DNA from: Kluyvera georgiana ATCC 51603
GTDB lineage: Bacteria > Pseudomonadota > Gammaproteobacteria > Enterobacterales > Enterobacteriaceae
NCBI RefSeq assembly: GCF_001654985.1
Contig: NZ_LXEU01000049.1
Coordinates: 1 to 64,000, forward strand
Direction: 5' to 3'
DNA length: 64,000 nucleotides
Every line of letters starts with the position of its first letter. Positions within the stretch are counted from its first letter, which is position 1. A model generated the notes under the pieces. It was not told the DNA's origin. It searched no databases and saw only the letters and a program-made list of their open reading frames with translations. The translations under genes were made by a program, and so were the position numbers. This document shows, one piece after another, positions 6,446 through 14,916 of the stretch.

Positions 6446-7204
6446 ATGAACAACCATCATGAAGCATTGGTGAAGTCACAGTTTGGCGGTCAGGCGACAG
6501 CCTATTTACAGAGCAATGTCCACGCCCAGGGGGCCGATTTACGTCGCCTGAGCGAATGGTTATCCGAAGATGGCGAGGCCACGGTACTGGATGTCGGCTG
6601 TGGCGCCGGGCACGCCAGTTTTACCGCCGCGACACAGGTAGCGCAGGTGACGGCGTACGATCTGTCTGAAGGGATGCTGGAGGTGGTTGCCGAGGAGGCG
6701 GAAAAACGTGGGCTGCACAACATTACCTGCGCGCAAGGCCCGGCAGAAATTCTGCCGTTTGGTGATAACAGTTTTGATGTCGTTATCAGCCGCTATTCCG
6801 CCCACCACTGGCACGATATGCAGGCGGCATTGATGGAGATTCGCCGCGTCCTGAAACCGGGTGGCCGCTTTATCATGATGGACATTGCATCACCGGGAAA
6901 AGCGATTCTGGATGTTTGGCTGCAAACCATTGAAATGCTGCGCGACCCATCGCACATTCGCAACTACTCACAAGGTGAATGGCTGGCGATGGTCAATAAC
7001 CGGGGAATGGTCGTCGATAAACTGGTGGGCGATAGGCTGCACCTGGAGTTCTCTTCCTGGGTTGCGCGGATGAAAACGCCGGACAACATCATTGAGGCCA
7101 TTCGTTACCTGCAAGAAAAAGTCTCTCATGAGGTACGCGAGCATTTCGCTATTGCCGCTGATGGCAGCTTCACCTCAGACACCATTATGTTCCAGGCACG
7201 ATAA
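6446..7204 (+). CDS. Class I SAM-dependent methyltransferase (UbiE/YcgJ-like)
   Basis: A 252-residue soluble enzyme with the class I methyltransferase fold. Motif I is VLDVGCGAGHASF (about residues 47-59). An acidic strand-2 residue follows in VTAYDLSEGML, then SFDVVISRYSAHHW and LKPGGRFIMMDI. Substrate is not evident; the domain is of the Methyltransf_11 type used on small molecules. The start has a good ribosome-binding site (AGAGGAAG, 11 bases upstream). It is divergent from the MmyB-type regulator and is probably its target. Confidence 0.8.
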   Translation: MNNHHEALVKSQFGGQATAYLQSNVHAQGADLRRLSEWLSEDGEATVLDVGCGAGHASFTAATQVAQVTAYDLSEGMLEVVAEEAEKRGLHNITCAQGPAEILPFGDNSFDVVISRYSAHHWHDMQAALMEIRRVLKPGGRFIMMDIASPGKAILDVWLQTIEMLRDPSHIRNYSQGEWLAMVNNRGMVVDKLVGDRLHLEFSSWVARMKTPDNIIEAIRYLQEKVSHEVREHFAIAADGSFTSDTIMFQAR

Positions 7205-7280
7205 ATGTGCTGGTTGTCGTCAGAATTGGCGGCAACCTCTTTTCTTACTCTCCTGATGACGCCGTTTGATTTCGCTTAAA

Positions 7281-7295
7281 GGTGACACTGTCACC
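7281..7295. promoter_or_regulatory. Perfect palindrome upstream of maeA
   Basis: GGTGACACTGTCACC is a perfect 15-base interrupted palindrome about 165 bases before the maeA start, in the 255-base gap after the methyltransferase. It could be an operator for a dimeric regulator. No T-run follows, so it is not a terminator. Confidence 0.4.
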
Positions 7296-7459
7296 AATAA
7301 AGTCATCAAATAAAACTGAAATTGTCGAACTTTTAGTCCGTCACCCGCTTTTTTGTGCCCTTTCTATCGATTTGTCACCATCATATTAAGCGTTGCTCTA
7401 TAATCTTGCGCGCTGCACCCGCCGCTGGGTCTGGAGTGAAGATAACGGAGTTAAGTCAG

Positions 7460-9154
7460 ATGTTACCAGGCAAGAAAAATCGTTCCCTGTATATCCCCTA
7501 TGCGGGGCCGGTTCTGTTGGAATTTCCGCTGCTGAATAAAGGCAGCGCGTTCAGTATGGAAGAACGCAGCAACTTCAACCTGCTGGGGCTCCTGCCCGAG
7601 GTTGTCGAAAGTATTGAAGAGCAGGCCGAGCGCGCCTGGATTCAATACCAGGGTTTCAAAACTGAAATCGATAAGCATATCTACCTACGCAACATTCAGG
7701 ATACCAACGAAACGCTGTTCTACCGCCTGGTTGAAAACCATCTCGATGAGATGATGCCGGTTATCTACACGCCAACTGTCGGTGCGGCCTGCGAACGCTT
7801 CTCTGAGATTTATCGTCGTGCGCGCGGCGTTTTCATCTCTTATCAGAATCGTCACAACATGGACGATATCCTGCAAAATGTGCCGAACCATAACATCAAA
7901 GTGATTGTGGTTACCGACGGAGAACGTATTCTCGGTCTGGGCGATCAGGGGATCGGCGGCATGGGGATTCCTATCGGTAAACTTTCGCTGTACACCGCCT
8001 GCGGCGGCATCAGCCCGGCTTACACCCTTCCGGTGGTACTGGACGTCGGCACCAATAATCAACAGTTGTTGAACGACCCGCTGTATATGGGCTGTCGTAA
8101 TCCGCGTATCAGCGACGAAGAGTACTACCAGTTTGTTGATGATTTTATCCAGGCCGTGAAACAGCGCTGGCCGAACGTGCTGTTGCAGTTCGAAGATTTC
8201 GCGCAGAAAAACGCGATGCCGCTGTTGAACCGCTATCGCAATGAAATCTGCTGCTTTAACGACGATATTCAGGGCACCGCGGCAGTCACCGTCGGCACGT
8301 TGATTGCGGCAAGCCGCGCGGCGGGTAGCCAGCTTAACGAGCAGAAAATCGTCTTCCTGGGGGCGGGTTCTGCGGGCTGCGGCATCGCCGAGCAGATCAT
8401 TTCGCAGATGCAGCGTGAAGGTCTGAGTGAAGAACAGGCTCGCAGCCGTGTGTTTATGGTCGACCGTTTCGGTCTGCTGACCGACCAGATGCCTAACCTG
8501 CTGCCGTTCCAGAGTAAACTGGTGCAAAAGCAGGAAAAAATTCACGACTGGCAGCATGATAATGAGCAGATTTCACTGCTCGATGTGGTGCGTAACGTGA
8601 AGCCGGATATCCTGATTGGCGTATCCGGGCAAACGGGCCTGTTCACGGAAGAGATTATTCGTGAAATGCACAAACACTGCCCGCGTCCGATTGTGATGCC
8701 ATTGTCGAACCCAACCTCACGTGTAGAAGCCACGCCGCAGGATATCATCAGTTGGACCGATGGCCAGGCGCTGGTTGCCACCGGCAGTCCGTTTGCGCCG
8801 GTGACCTGGAAAGATAAGGTATACCCGATCGCCCAGTGTAATAACTCCTATATCTTCCCGGGGATTGGTCTGGGCGTGATCGCTTCTGGCGCTTCGCGTA
8901 TCACCGATGAAATGCTGATGTCGGCGAGCGAAACCCTGGCAAAACACTCTCCGCTTGCCAACCACGGCGAAGGGCTGGTGCTTCCGGAGCTGAAGGATAT
9001 TCACATCGTCTCGCGTGCCATCGCCTTTGCGGTGGGTAAGATGGCGCAGCAACAGGGTGTCGCGACGAATACCTCTGCTGACGCGCTGCAAGAAGCGATT
9101 GATGAGAACTTCTGGCTGCCGGAATATCGCAGCTATCGTCGTACCTCAATTTAA
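7460..9154 (+). CDS. maeA: NAD-dependent malic enzyme
   Basis: A 564-residue cytoplasmic enzyme that decarboxylates malate to pyruvate with NAD+. It matches E. coli MaeA (SfcA, 565 residues) nearly throughout, from [20 protein letters not shown] to the C-terminal YRRTSI. Visible are the malic-enzyme catalytic segment [12 protein letters not shown], the metal-binding region [15 protein letters not shown] with NDDIQGTA, and the Rossmann motif [13 protein letters not shown]. The start at 7460 is preceded by ACGGAG and fits the E. coli length; the open frame extends 35 codons upstream without family similarity. In E. coli the next genes are sra and bdm; here they are replaced by an ABC-F locus. 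Confidence 0.95.
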   Translation: MLPGKKNRSLYIPYAGPVLLEFPLLNKGSAFSMEERSNFNLLGLLPEVVESIEEQAERAWIQYQGFKTEIDKHIYLRNIQDTNETLFYRLVENHLDEMMPVIYTPTVGAACERFSEIYRRARGVFISYQNRHNMDDILQNVPNHNIKVIVVTDGERILGLGDQGIGGMGIPIGKLSLYTACGGISPAYTLPVVLDVGTNNQQLLNDPLYMGCRNPRISDEEYYQFVDDFIQAVKQRWPNVLLQFEDFAQKNAMPLLNRYRNEICCFNDDIQGTAAVTVGTLIAASRAAGSQLNEQKIVFLGAGSAGCGIAEQIISQMQREGLSEEQARSRVFMVDRFGLLTDQMPNLLPFQSKLVQKQEKIHDWQHDNEQISLLDVVRNVKPDILIGVSGQTGLFTEEIIREMHKHCPRPIVMPLSNPTSRVEATPQDIISWTDGQALVATGSPFAPVTWKDKVYPIAQCNNSYIFPGIGLGVIASGASRITDEMLMSASETLAKHSPLANHGEGLVLPELKDIHIVSRAIAFAVGKMAQQQGVATNTSADALQEAIDENFWLPEYRSYRRTSI

Positions 9155-9166
9155 CCTGTCCTATAG

Positions 9167-9198
9167 CCCGGCTGAACAAGCGTGACGCCGGGTTTTCC
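9167..9198 (+). terminator. maeA terminator
   Basis: CCCGGC pairs with GCCGGG around a 14-base loop, followed by TTTTCCTT, 12 bases after the maeA stop. Confidence 0.85.
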
Positions 9199-9362
9199 TT
9201 ATTCTTCTGCTTGAAAATGCATGATATGCACGATGCTGATTGTGTGTTACCTTAAACGTAGCATATGTATGTTGTAACTAATACCTTTGGTGGTAAAGAG
9301 ATTACACACCCGCTACACTGCATTTACCGAATCACCTGACATCATGAAGAAGGAGGATAATT

Positions 9363-9446
9363 ATGCTGTACTGTGAAATTTTCAATGTTTCACATACATT
9401 TGGTGATCGCACCAGCTCAAGCGTTATCGGTATCGTGCTGCGATAA
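9363..9446 (+). CDS. 27-residue leader peptide upstream of the ABC-F gene
   Basis: A short frame (MLYCEIFNVSHTFGDRTSSS then VIGIVLR) starts 4 bases after a very strong Shine-Dalgarno sequence, AAGGAGGATAA. It ends within a large stem-loop and lies 111 bases before the ABC-F start, which has a weak ribosome-binding site. It has the shape of a regulatory leader peptide: well translated, short, and overlapping mutually exclusive RNA hairpins. A second ATG just upstream (9344) opens an overlapping 10-codon frame. The peptide itself matches nothing I know. Confidence 0.55.
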   Translation: MLYCEIFNVSHTFGDRTSSSVIGIVLR

Positions 9447-9541
9447 CTTCTGCTTGAGCGAAGACACCAACCTTTAAACCCTTCCCTCGGGCTTATCAAG
9501 TTATCGTCAGCGTTGTATGACGAGGCATTCTCATGCCTGTA
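9415..9541 (+). promoter_or_regulatory. Candidate attenuator with competing stem-loops
   Basis: Stem 1 pairs GCTCAAGC (9415-9422) plus GTTATCG (9423-9429) with CGATAAC (9441-9447) and GCTTGAGC (9452-9459). The 3' strand of stem 1 can instead pair with a downstream repeat of the same sequence (CAAG-TTATCG near 9499-9508). A small stem AGGCAT/ATGCCT lies just before the ABC-F start, which is itself preceded by another ACTTGAG copy. Stem 1 overlaps the end of the leader peptide frame, so a ribosome stalled on the leader would change which stem forms. This is the layout of translational attenuators of ribosome-protection genes. Confidence 0.5.
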
Positions 9542-9557
9542 ACACTTGAGTAAGCAA

Positions 9558-11270
9558 ATGAGCACATTACTAACTGCACAATCTCTTCACGTTGAGACGG
9601 CATTCGGCCCTCTTTTCAACGCACTCTCCTTCACCCTGAAGAAAGGCGATCGTATCGGTCTGATTGGCTATAATGGTTGCGGGAAAAGTACCTTATTACA
9701 GGTACTTGACGGAACCATTACCCCTTCGTCCGGTAGCGTGTCCATCGCTAACCATTGTCTGATGGCGCGAGTCGAACAGCATCTTCCTGATGACCTGCTA
9801 GCGCAATCGCTCATACAGGCGGTATTGGCGCAGCTGCCTCTCACCGCACATGAAAGCCAACGCTGGCAGGCTGAACGGCTGCTGATGGAGATGGGGTTTC
9901 ACGCTGATGAGCTGGAACAGGCTGCTGCCACCTTAAGCGGCGGACAGCATACGCGCCTACTGCTGGCACGCGCGTTGATTCTTAATCCCGATCTGTTGCT
10001 GTTGGATGAGCCGGGTAACCACCTCGACCTGCCAACGCTGCTTTGGCTTGAAACGTTCCTGAATAACTGGAACGGCAGCTTTGTGCTGGTTTCACATGAT
10101 AATCCGCTACTGGATGCCGTGACCAATACCAGTTGGATACTGCGTGATAACACCCTGCACGCGTTCTCTCTCCCCTGCACCGCCGCGCGTCAGGCGCTGG
10201 CCGAACAGGATGAGAGCGATGCGTTACGGCATAAAGCGGAACAAAAAGAGATCGACCGCGTCACCGCCAGCGCCAAACGGCTGGCAATCTGGGGACAGGT
10301 TTATGACAACGAAGATCTCTCCCGTAAGGCCAAACAGATGGAGAGGCAGGTTGCCCGCTTGAAAGCAGCGCAAACCGACCTGACCGCCGGCACGCCATGG
10401 CAACTGGAACTCCATGGCGATGCGGTACGAGCCGATCGACTGCTGGAAATGGAGCACCTTGCCGTCCCCCCTGCGCCTGGACTTGCGCCGCTGTTTACCA
10501 CCGGCATCGCCCGGCTGCAAAGCGGTGACCGCGTGGCCATTATGGGGCGCAACGGCGGTGGTAAATCTTCGCTACTGCGCCTCCTTTGGCGGCAAATGCA
10601 GCAGGAAGCGCCAGACGTCGGGCTTAAGCTGCATCCGCGTCTGCATCCTGGCTATTACGATCAGACGTTACACCAGTTAGCCGATAACGCCACGCTGCTG
10701 GAAGCGCTGGAAATGTTCGAGCCATCGGGTGAAACCCGCAAACGCGCGCTGATTTCAGCCGGTTTCGGCTGGACGCGTCACGGTCAAAAAGTCAGTACGC
10801 TGAGCGGCGGCGAACGTTCGCGCCTGCTGTTTGTCGGCCTGTCCCTTGCCCGCTATAGCCTGCTGTTGCTGGATGAACCCACCAACCATCTGGATATTGA
10901 TGGTAAAACGGCGCTGGCGGAAACGCTCTGCAACTACCCTGGAGGCCTGCTGCTGGTCAGCCACGACCGCCAGCTTATCAGCCAAAGCTGTAACCGCTTC
11001 TGGCTGATTGATGAGTGTGGCTTGAGCGAATGGCCGGACGCCGATGCGGTCTATGAGCAATTACGCCAGCGTACCCGTTCAGAAACGCCGGAGGCGGCAA
11101 CGGTTTCATCCCCTGTAACTACGCCGGAAGGCGATGACCTGCTTGAGCGCTTAATTACGCTCGAACAGCGGTTAGCGGAGGATCTGGCACGCAAGCCGAA
11201 ACATCAGAAGCCGCTGATGCAGCAGCGTTGGCGAGAGGAGATTGACTTAATCAATAATCAGCTGAGCTAA
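9558..11270 (+). CDS. ABC-F family ATPase, possible ribosome-protection factor
   Basis: A 570-residue soluble protein with two ATP-binding cassettes and no membrane segment, as in ABC-F translation factors. Cassette 1 has Walker A GYNGCGKST, signature LSGGQ and Walker B LLLDEPGNHLDL; cassette 2 has GRNGGGKSS, LSGGERSRL and LLLDEPTNHLDI. Between them is a charged linker (about residues 215-275, rich in K, E and R) equivalent to the P-site tRNA interaction motif. The C-terminal end is a short charged coiled-coil-like tail. The open frame starts with a TTG at 9546, but ATG 9558 fits the family start. ABC-F proteins act on the ribosome E site; many give resistance to antibiotics that bind the 50S subunit. 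Neither Uup, YheS, YbiT nor EttA is matched exactly, so no symbol is given. Confidence 0.8.
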   Translation: MSTLLTAQSLHVETAFGPLFNALSFTLKKGDRIGLIGYNGCGKSTLLQVLDGTITPSSGSVSIANHCLMARVEQHLPDDLLAQSLIQAVLAQLPLTAHESQRWQAERLLMEMGFHADELEQAAATLSGGQHTRLLLARALILNPDLLLLDEPGNHLDLPTLLWLETFLNNWNGSFVLVSHDNPLLDAVTNTSWILRDNTLHAFSLPCTAARQALAEQDESDALRHKAEQKEIDRVTASAKRLAIWGQVYDNEDLSRKAKQMERQVARLKAAQTDLTAGTPWQLELHGDAVRADRLLEMEHLAVPPAPGLAPLFTTGIARLQSGDRVAIMGRNGGGKSSLLRLLWRQMQQEAPDVGLKLHPRLHPGYYDQTLHQLADNATLLEALEMFEPSGETRKRALISAGFGWTRHGQKVSTLSGGERSRLLFVGLSLARYSLLLLDEPTNHLDIDGKTALAETLCNYPGGLLLVSHDRQLISQSCNRFWLIDECGLSEWPDADAVYEQLRQRTRSETPEAATVSSPVTTPEGDDLLERLITLEQRLAEDLARKPKHQKPLMQQRWREEIDLINNQLS

Positions 11271-11276
11271 ACGGTA

Positions 11277-11307
11277 CCCCGGCCGCGCGTTGCGACGCCG
11301 GGGTTTT
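11277..11307. terminator. Terminator between ABC-F and pyrophosphatase genes
   Basis: CCCCGGC pairs with GCCGGGG followed by TTTTCCTTTT, six bases after the ABC-F stop and between convergent genes. Confidence 0.8.
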
Positions 11308-11335
11308 CCTTTTCAGGGCACGTTAGCGCGACAAT

Positions 11336-11935
11336 TTATTGCGGGTTTTTCTGCTGCCACGCATCCCAAGCTTGCTTAATTTCCTGCTTCGCGGCGGCAG
11401 CATCGTTAAATCCGCTCAGCTCCACCTTTTTGCGCCCTTCCGGCAGCTGTTTGTAGACGCGGAAAAAGGCCTGCAACCGCTCCTGCTCGACTTTGGGCAG
11501 ATCGCTGATGTTTTTAATATCGTCATAAGTCGGGTCAATTTTGCTGGCGGGAACGGCAATGATTTTGTCATCTTTCTCACCGCCGTCGATCATCTTCAGC
11601 ACGCCAATCGCGCGTAGCTTAATCAGCGTACCCGGTGCCATTGGCGCGCGGGTATAAAACACCACATCCAGCGGGTCGCCATCCCCCGCCAGCGATTGGG
11701 TCAGCGAACCGTAGTTAGCCGGATAAGCCACCGGCATCGACTGGAAGCGATCGGCGATCAGAAAGCCGGTTTTGGCGTCGGTTTCATATTTGATAATTCC
11801 TCCTGCCGGAATCTCAGTCACCGCATAAAACTCCTCCGGGTTGTTCTCGGGCTGCGGAAACTCGAGGATATTTTGCGCCTGAGCGGCAGCGGAAAGAAAC
11901 AGGCTTGCGGCAAGGATAGTTTTGACCAGATGCAT
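11336..11935 (-). CDS. Exported inorganic pyrophosphatase
   Basis: A 199-residue family I inorganic pyrophosphatase that hydrolyses diphosphate to phosphate. The signature is GDGDPLDVVFYTR, with the metal-binding aspartates, and the catalytic KYETDAKTGFLIADR segment is also present. Unlike the housekeeping cytoplasmic enzyme Ppa, this one carries a Sec signal peptide (MHLVKTILAASLFLSAAAQA), so it should act in the periplasm. The E. coli K-12 terminus region lacks it. It stands alone between an ABC-F gene and the broken adhP. The extended C-terminal half ends in KKNPQ-like charged sequence. Confidence 0.85.
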   Translation of the reverse strand: MHLVKTILAASLFLSAAAQAQNILEFPQPENNPEEFYAVTEIPAGGIIKYETDAKTGFLIADRFQSMPVAYPANYGSLTQSLAGDGDPLDVVFYTRAPMAPGTLIKLRAIGVLKMIDGGEKDDKIIAVPASKIDPTYDDIKNISDLPKVEQERLQAFFRVYKQLPEGRKKVELSGFNDAAAAKQEIKQAWDAWQQKNPQ

Positions 11936-12152
11936 TGGGTGTTCACTCTATTGTTATAGGGAAAGTAAAAGTCACACCGTAGAGTTTGCGAGTGAACAAA
12001 GGATGAACGTTTGATGACAATACGGTTAACCTATAATGCTATCAATATGAAAACCCACCAGATTCTTCTCCCTGAGCGCCTTGCGTTTTACGCCCCTATG
12101 GCTAATCATTAATGAGTATTATTTTCGAATACAAAATAACCAGGAGTAGGAT

Positions 12153-12864
12153 ATGAAGGCTGCAGTTGTCACTCATGACCATCAGGTAAATGTCACCGAT
12201 AAAAAGCTGCGTCCGTTGCAGCACGGTGAAGCACTGCTTTCCATGGAATGCTGTGGGGTCTGTCACACCGATCTGCACGTAAAAAACGGCGATTTCGGTG
12301 ACAAGACCGGGGTGATCCTCGGCCATGAAGGGATTGGCATTGTTAAAGAGATTGGTCCAGGTGTGACCTCCCTGAAAGTGGGTGACCGCGCGAGCGTGGC
12401 ACGTCTTTAATGCCAAAGTCATCGCGCTGGACGTTAACGATGAACAGCTGAAGCTGGCCGCTGAAATGGGCGCGGATCTGACCATCAACTCCCGCAGCGA
12501 AGACGCGGCGAAAATCGTACAGGAAAAAACCGGTGGCGCCCATGCCGCCGTGGTCACCGCAGTGGCGAAAGCCGCATTTAACTCTGCGGTTGACGCGGTT
12601 CGCGCTGGTGGCCGCGTGGTAGCAGTCGGCCTGCCGCCGGAGTCCATGAGCCTCGATATCCCGCGCCTGGTGCTGGACGGCATTGAAGTCGTTGGCTCGC
12701 TGGTTGGCACCCGTCAGGATCTGACCGAAGCCTTCCAGTTCGCCGCCGAAGGAAAAGTGGTACCGAAAGTCGCGCTGCGTCCGTTAACCGACATTAACGC
12801 GATCTTTAAAGAGATGGAACAGGGCCAGATCCGTGGCCGTATGGTGATTGATTTACGCCATTAA
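12153..12864 (+). pseudogene. adhP: Propanol-preferring alcohol dehydrogenase, internally deleted
   Basis: Residues 1 to about 82 of AdhP (zinc ligand segment [10 protein letters not shown] and GHEGIG) are followed, at about 12400, directly by sequence equivalent to residue 182 onward ([19 protein letters not shown]) through to the normal C-terminus GRMVIDLRH. Compared with the 336-residue E. coli protein, 299 bases are missing, which is not a multiple of three. The first part therefore stops at 12410 and the rest is in another frame. Lost are the structural-zinc cysteines and the NAD-binding glycine motif, so no active enzyme can be made. The flanks are normal, with a ribosome-binding site and a terminator. 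Confidence 0.9.
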
Positions 12865-12872
12865 TGTTCACA

Positions 12873-12894
12873 GCCTCTCCCTGATGGGAGAGGC
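12873..12894. terminator. Bidirectional terminator after adhP
   Basis: GCCTCTCCC and GGGAGAGGC pair around a TGAT loop, with TTATT on the right and a weaker A-rich side on the left. It lies between convergent adhP and the MFS gene. Confidence 0.8.
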
Positions 12895-12898
12895 TTAT

Positions 12899-14056
12899 TC
12901 AGACAAGCGCCCTGCGCCGCTGATAACGCGCGTAAAGCAACAACGACGACATCGCGAGAAATGACAGTGCCGCCGCCGGCAATGCAACGCTGTTCCAGCC
13001 GAAATTCAGGGTAATCATCAGCCCGCCGAAAAACGCGCCAATCGCGCTACCCAGATTAAAAGCAATTTGCCCACCAGCTGCTCCCAGCATTTCTCCGCCC
13101 TTCGCATTTTGCAGCAGCAATATTTGCAGCGGCGCGGAAAGCGCAAACAGCCCGGCGCAACAGATAAAGGCCAGCGTCAGCGACGCAAATTTAATGCCGC
13201 CCAACGCGAAGATCATCAGCAGTGCCACCACGATAACGAAATCGGTGGTAGCCGCAATGCGTAGCGGGCTATAGCGCCCGGAAAGCTTACCGCTCAGGAT
13301 GTTGCCCAGCACCATGCCAAGGCCCACCAGCATCATGATGAACATCATCGCCCCCTCAGAGAATCCTGAGACGTTCATCATAAACGGCTTGATGTAGCTG
13401 AACCACGCAAATACCCCGGCGTTGCCAAACATTGTGGCGGCGAAAATAAGCCACGGCGCAGGGCTTTTGAGAAAATGAAACTGCTCGCGTAAACGTGCAT
13501 CAGACTTATCAAATAGCGTTGGCACCCAGGTGATTATCGCCAGCAGCACCGCCACGTCAAACAGAGCAATGGCCAGGAAGGTATAACGCCAGCTGAATTG
13601 ATGCCCCAGCCAGGTACCAGCCGGTACGCCAACCAGATTCGCCACCGTCATCCCGGCAATCATCCCCGCCACCGCCGCGGTTACCCTTCCGGGGGGCGCG
13701 ATTTTTGACAGAATAATGGCCCCTACGCCAAAGAAAGCCCCGTGCGGAAACCCCGACACCAGTCGCCCGAAAGCCAGCATCACATAGCTGGAGGAGAAGG
13801 TAAAAATGACGTTGCCGGCAATACAGAGCGCCGCTAACAGCAACATAATGGACTTGAGGGAAAAGCGCGTAGAAAACAACGCGATGATCGGCGCGCCAAT
13901 GACCACCCCAAAGGCGTACCACGAGATCATATTCCCCGCGACCGGAATTGAGAGCCCCACGTCGTGCGCCAGCTCGGGCAGCACGCCCATAATGCCAAAT
14001 TCGGCCATTCCCAGGCCAAACGTGCCCAGCGCCAGCGCGAAGATTGTTTTTTTCAT
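12899..14056 (-). CDS. AraJ-type MFS exporter
   Basis: A 385-residue inner-membrane protein with 12 predicted helices, of the MFS DHA1 family close to AraJ and YdhP (sugar-efflux or purine-efflux-like). The start MKKTIFALALGTFGLGMAEF is characteristic, followed by GVLPELAHDVGLSIPVAG and the helix 2-3 loop. The start at 14056 is chosen from this conserved beginning; the frame runs 33 codons further up. Substrate is unknown. It is not in this place in E. coli K-12, where adhP is followed by yddM and fdnI, so it is an insertion in this lineage. Confidence 0.8.
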   Translation of the reverse strand: MKKTIFALALGTFGLGMAEFGIMGVLPELAHDVGLSIPVAGNMISWYAFGVVIGAPIIALFSTRFSLKSIMLLLAALCIAGNVIFTFSSSYVMLAFGRLVSGFPHGAFFGVGAIILSKIAPPGRVTAAVAGMIAGMTVANLVGVPAGTWLGHQFSWRYTFLAIALFDVAVLLAIITWVPTLFDKSDARLREQFHFLKSPAPWLIFAATMFGNAGVFAWFSYIKPFMMNVSGFSEGAMMFIMMLVGLGMVLGNILSGKLSGRYSPLRIAATTDFVIVVALLMIFALGGIKFASLTLAFICCAGLFALSAPLQILLLQNAKGGEMLGAAGGQIAFNLGSAIGAFFGGLMITLNFGWNSVALPAAALSFLAMSSLLLYARYQRRRALV

Positions 14057-14189
14057 CCCTCTAATCACTTGTTTATGTTGAGTTTGCGGGTCGGCATTAT
14101 CGACCATTCGCAGAATGCAAACCAGACAAAAACGCGTGACGGCAAGTTTATCCATAAAAACAGCGTGAATAACGCATATTTATCGCGAG

Positions 14190-14236
14190 CAAAAAAAAGC
14201 GGCCTGACACTCCCATTCGGAAACATCAGACCGCTC
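14190..14236 (-). terminator. fdnGHI operon terminator
   Basis: On the minus strand AGCGGTCTGA pairs imperfectly with TCAGGCCGCT, followed by eight T residues. It lies 24 bases after the fdnI stop. Confidence 0.85.
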
Positions 14237-14259
14237 TTTATCACTTCGATGACGCGTTG

Positions 14260-14916
14260 TTACTTCAGCCCTTCCTGACTCTCTCTCTTCGCTTCTTCGC
14301 GTTCAACCTCGCGATACCAGCGCGGATGGTGCTTCTGCGCCCAGCGACGGCTCACCTTACCTTCAATCATCCCCTTAATTGATCCTTTAACCCAGAAGGC
14401 CATATACATATGGATAAGGATCGCGTGGATCAGAATGATGGCCGACGTCGCGTGAATCAGCAGCGCGTAGCGCACAACCTGAATCGGGAAATACGGCGCA
14501 AAGTAAGGACGCCAGATAATGACCCCGGTCACCAGCAGCACAAAAATCATGCTCATGATGCTCCAGAACATCATCTTCTGCCCGGCGTTATATTTGCCAA
14601 CCTTCGCGACCTTATGCTCATTGCCTTTCAGAACTTCGACAATCCCCAACACCCACGGAATATCCTGTTTATCCGGGATGTTATGGTGCACAAAGCGGAC
14701 GAACATAAACATCAGCACCACGAAAATCAGCACGCCGAAGAACGGATGCAGAATGCGCCCCATCTGCGGAGTGCCGAAGGTTTCAGTCAGCCATTGCAGC
14801 GTCGGGAAGAAAAACGAAATCCCCGAGACCGCCACCAGGAAGAAACAGATAACCACCGTCCAGTGACAGGCGCGATCGACAAACTTCGTGCGCACAATCA
14901 TTTTCGACTTACTCAT
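14260..14916 (-). CDS. fdnI: Formate dehydrogenase-N cytochrome b556 subunit
   Basis: A 218-residue inner-membrane protein matching E. coli FdnI (217 residues). It has four membrane helices and histidines that bind two b hemes, and it passes electrons from the iron-sulfur subunit FdnH to menaquinone. Landmarks are [21 protein letters not shown], the HPFFGV helix, and [23 protein letters not shown] at the C-terminus. The start at 14916 ([12 protein letters not shown]) overlaps the fdnH end by eight bases, as in E. coli. The last gene of fdnGHI, it is followed by a strong terminator. Confidence 0.95.
   Translation of the reverse strand: MSKSKMIVRTKFVDRACHWTVVICFFLVAVSGISFFFPTLQWLTETFGTPQMGRILHPFFGVLIFVVLMFMFVRFVHHNIPDKQDIPWVLGIVEVLKGNEHKVAKVGKYNAGQKMMFWSIMSMIFVLLVTGVIIWRPYFAPYFPIQVVRYALLIHATSAIILIHAILIHMYMAFWVKGSIKGMIEGKVSRRWAQKHHPRWYREVEREEAKRESQEGLK

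Noticed and set aside
7685-8557. 290-residue minus-strand ORF inside maeA, and similar long antisense frames in narZ (26220-27176) and fdnG
   Set aside because: Shadows of high-GC coding sequence; the plus or minus partner is a strongly conserved gene.
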